Origin: Buttiauxella izardii
GTDB lineage: Bacteria > Pseudomonadota > Gammaproteobacteria > Enterobacterales > Enterobacteriaceae
DNA: 47,731 nucleotides
Reading direction: 5' to 3'
NCBI RefSeq assembly: GCF_003601925.1
Contig: NZ_QZWH01000059.1
Location: 1-47,731 of the forward strand
Shown: one piece after another, positions 46,621-47,731 of the stretch
Numbering within the stretch: position 1 is the first letter of the stretch
Layout of the letters: the number at the start of each line of letters is the position of its first letter
Made by a program: the position numbers and the translations under genes
Notes under the pieces: model-generated
Seen by the model: only the letters and a program-made list of their open reading frames with translations
Told to the model about the DNA's origin: nothing
The model's database searches: none

Positions 46621-47238
46621 ATGGCGCGAAAAACAAAAGCCGATGCGTTAAAAACGCGTCAGCACCTTATTGATGTTGCTATCACACTATTTGCTAAAAA
46701 TGGCGTTTCCACCACAACCCTTGCCGACATTGCTGATGCTGCTGGCATGACCCGTGGTGCGATTTACTGGCACTTTGATAGCAAAACTTCGTTGTTTAAC
46801 GAAATCTGGAATATCCAGTCTTGTATCTCATTGGAAATAAGGCGAAAACTCAGTCCCAAAATTCTGGATAATGATTTAAAGCTATTACGTGAAATCATGA
46901 TTGAAACGTTGAGGTTCATTTCGTCTGATCGTCGGCAGTACGAATTATTGCAAATTCTTTACCATACCTGCGAATTCAACGGGGAAATGTATTCTGAGAG
47001 GGAAATAAGGGAGCGTTATTGGTTTAACCGGGAAAGAATGAAAAAAATATTGCGCAATTGTATTTCAAAAGGGCAAATTCCTGTTAATACCAATATCGAA
47101 TTGACGATAACCATCATTCACGGTTATTTCAGTGGGATTATCAAAAACTGGCTGATGCAGCCGGAGAATCTCAATCTTTATGAGCAAGCGCCAGATGTGG
47201 TCGATAGCCTTATTTTGATGCTCACCAAATCGGCCTAA
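46621..47238 (+). CDS. acrS: TetR-family efflux repressor (AcrS/AcrR type)
   Basis: Ligand-responsive repressor of 205 residues. The N-terminal HTH reads TTLADIADAAGMTRGAIYWHFDSKTSLF, characteristic of AcrR/AcrS/MtrR proteins; the C-terminal part binds inducers. The start MARKTKADALKTRQHL resembles both E. coli AcrR and AcrS. AcrS is preferred because the partner genes look like acrEF. Divergent from the RND-acrE-acrF operon, which it probably represses. An IS481-type element begins about 20 bp past its stop. Confidence 0.87.
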   Translation: MARKTKADALKTRQHLIDVAITLFAKNGVSTTTLADIADAAGMTRGAIYWHFDSKTSLFNEIWNIQSCISLEIRRKLSPKILDNDLKLLREIMIETLRFISSDRRQYELLQILYHTCEFNGEMYSEREIRERYWFNRERMKKILRNCISKGQIPVNTNIELTITIIHGYFSGIIKNWLMQPENLNLYEQAPDVVDSLILMLTKSA

Positions 47239-47239
47239 G

Positions 47240-47256
47240 TGTCGGATGACGCTGCG
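47240..47256. repeat. Half of a REP-like sequence interrupted by an IS
   Basis: GTCGGATGACGCTGCG is the first half of the REP-type consensus seen in enteric genomes; the second half is missing because GTAC and the IS481-type end follow directly. The complementary half is seen at the left edge of the window. Confidence 0.5.
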
Positions 47257-47731
47257 GTACAAACCGGACACATGGGTAACACTTTAGACCGGACACATGG
47301 GTAACAGTTATAAACGGCATAGCAGAGGAGACTCACTATGCCCTGGACTGAGACCCGCCCCATGCAACGTCTTGATTTCATCCGTGCCTGCCACGCAGGC
47401 ACGGCTCCTGTTTCCGAACTGTGCCGTCACTTCGGCATCAGCCGTAAAACCGGGTATAAATGGCTGCAGCGTTTTAACCCCGACGACCCGGCCTCTCTTT
47501 TTGACCAGCCCCGCGCCCGCCTCACGCATGATGAACGCCTGCCTGCCGGGATTGTTCAGCAGCTTATCGATATGCGCGTACGGCACCCCGACTGGGGGCC
47601 GAAAAAAATCCGCGCCTGGCTGATGAATCATCAGGCGCCGTTTGATGTGCCGGCCGCCAGCACCATCGGCGATATCCTGAAGCGTGAAGGGCTCGTTATT
47701 TCCCGCCCTCATCGCCGTCGCACGCCCGGAA
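47257..47731 (+). mobile_element. IS481-family insertion sequence, left end and partial body
   Basis: The element begins near GTAC (47257-47260), has two direct copies of CCGGACACATGGGTAAC (47264-47280 and 47289-47305) at 25-bp period, and then the transposase gene. It runs off the window. The same design, in opposite orientation, is present at positions 59-106. Confidence 0.83.
47338..47731 (+). CDS. IS481-family transposase (N-terminal part, truncated by window end)
   Basis: An open frame from ATG at 47338 to the window end, 131 codons, preceded by the ribosome site GAGGAG. The N-terminus has a helix-turn-helix, APVSELCRHFGISRKTGYKW, typical of IS481 and some IS3-related transposases; it continues with HPDWGPKKIRAWL, a common pre-catalytic motif. 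The DDE integrase core lies beyond the window, so activity cannot be judged. Confidence 0.87.
   Translation, partial: MPWTETRPMQRLDFIRACHAGTAPVSELCRHFGISRKTGYKWLQRFNPDDPASLFDQPRARLTHDERLPAGIVQQLIDMRVRHPDWGPKKIRAWLMNHQAPFDVPAASTIGDILKREGLVISRPHRRRTPG

Overview
This window is chromosomal DNA from a member of the Enterobacteriaceae that is not E. coli K-12. A Buttiauxella, Kluyvera or Enterobacter relative is plausible, but I cannot name the genus from sequence alone. The gene order matches, in reverse, the E. coli stretch serX - ghrA - ycdXYZ - csgGFED/csgBAC - ymdA - ymdB - clsC - opgC - opgGH - yceK - msyB - mdtG - lpxL - trhO. Lipoboxes, signal peptides, an ERIC element and REP-like palindromes all fit an enteric gamma-proteobacterium.

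Layout. 1-106: outer end of an IS481-type element. 155-12094: conserved envelope block with trhO, lpxL (lipid A lauroyl transfer), mdtG, msyB, yceK, opgH/opgG and opgC (periplasmic glucans), clsC and ymdB. 12240-15889: adiC-adiA, an arginine/agmatine antiporter plus arginine decarboxylase acid-resistance pair. 15938-30059: a compact 17-gene aryl polyene (APE) pigment cluster on the minus strand, reading apeC to apeR and ending in a 4'-phosphopantetheinyl transferase. 30264-35210: ymdA and the two divergent curli operons, csgBAC and csgDEFG, around a 790-bp control region. 35273-38196: ycdZ, ycdY, ycdX and ghrA. 38404-38750: two identical tRNA-Ser(GGA) genes, each with its own promoter and terminator. 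38909-47238: an AcrEF-type efflux locus with the unusual order RND - adaptor - RND, facing a divergent TetR regulator. 47257-47731: start of a second IS481-type element with a truncated transposase gene.

The main departure from the E. coli backbone is the roughly 18-kb adiCA + APE block between ymdB and ymdA, which are neighbours in E. coli. No integrase or insertion sequence marks its edges. The APE genes form a type II polyketide-like system: ApeH loads an aryl starter onto the carrier proteins ApeE/ApeF, the ApeO/ApeC ketosynthase pair (plus ApeR) extends it, ApeQ reduces, ApeI/ApeP dehydrate, and ApeD/ApeJ/ApeK/ApeL/ApeM/ApeN handle acylation, release and transport to the outer membrane. 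With curli, periplasmic glucans, lipid A acylation, cardiolipin synthesis and two RND pumps, the window is a concentrated cell-surface and stress-fitness region.

The two edges of the window are IS481-type ends of identical architecture (two subterminal copies of a ~17-19 bp motif at 25-bp period). Both abut REP-like sequence through a GTAC tetranucleotide.
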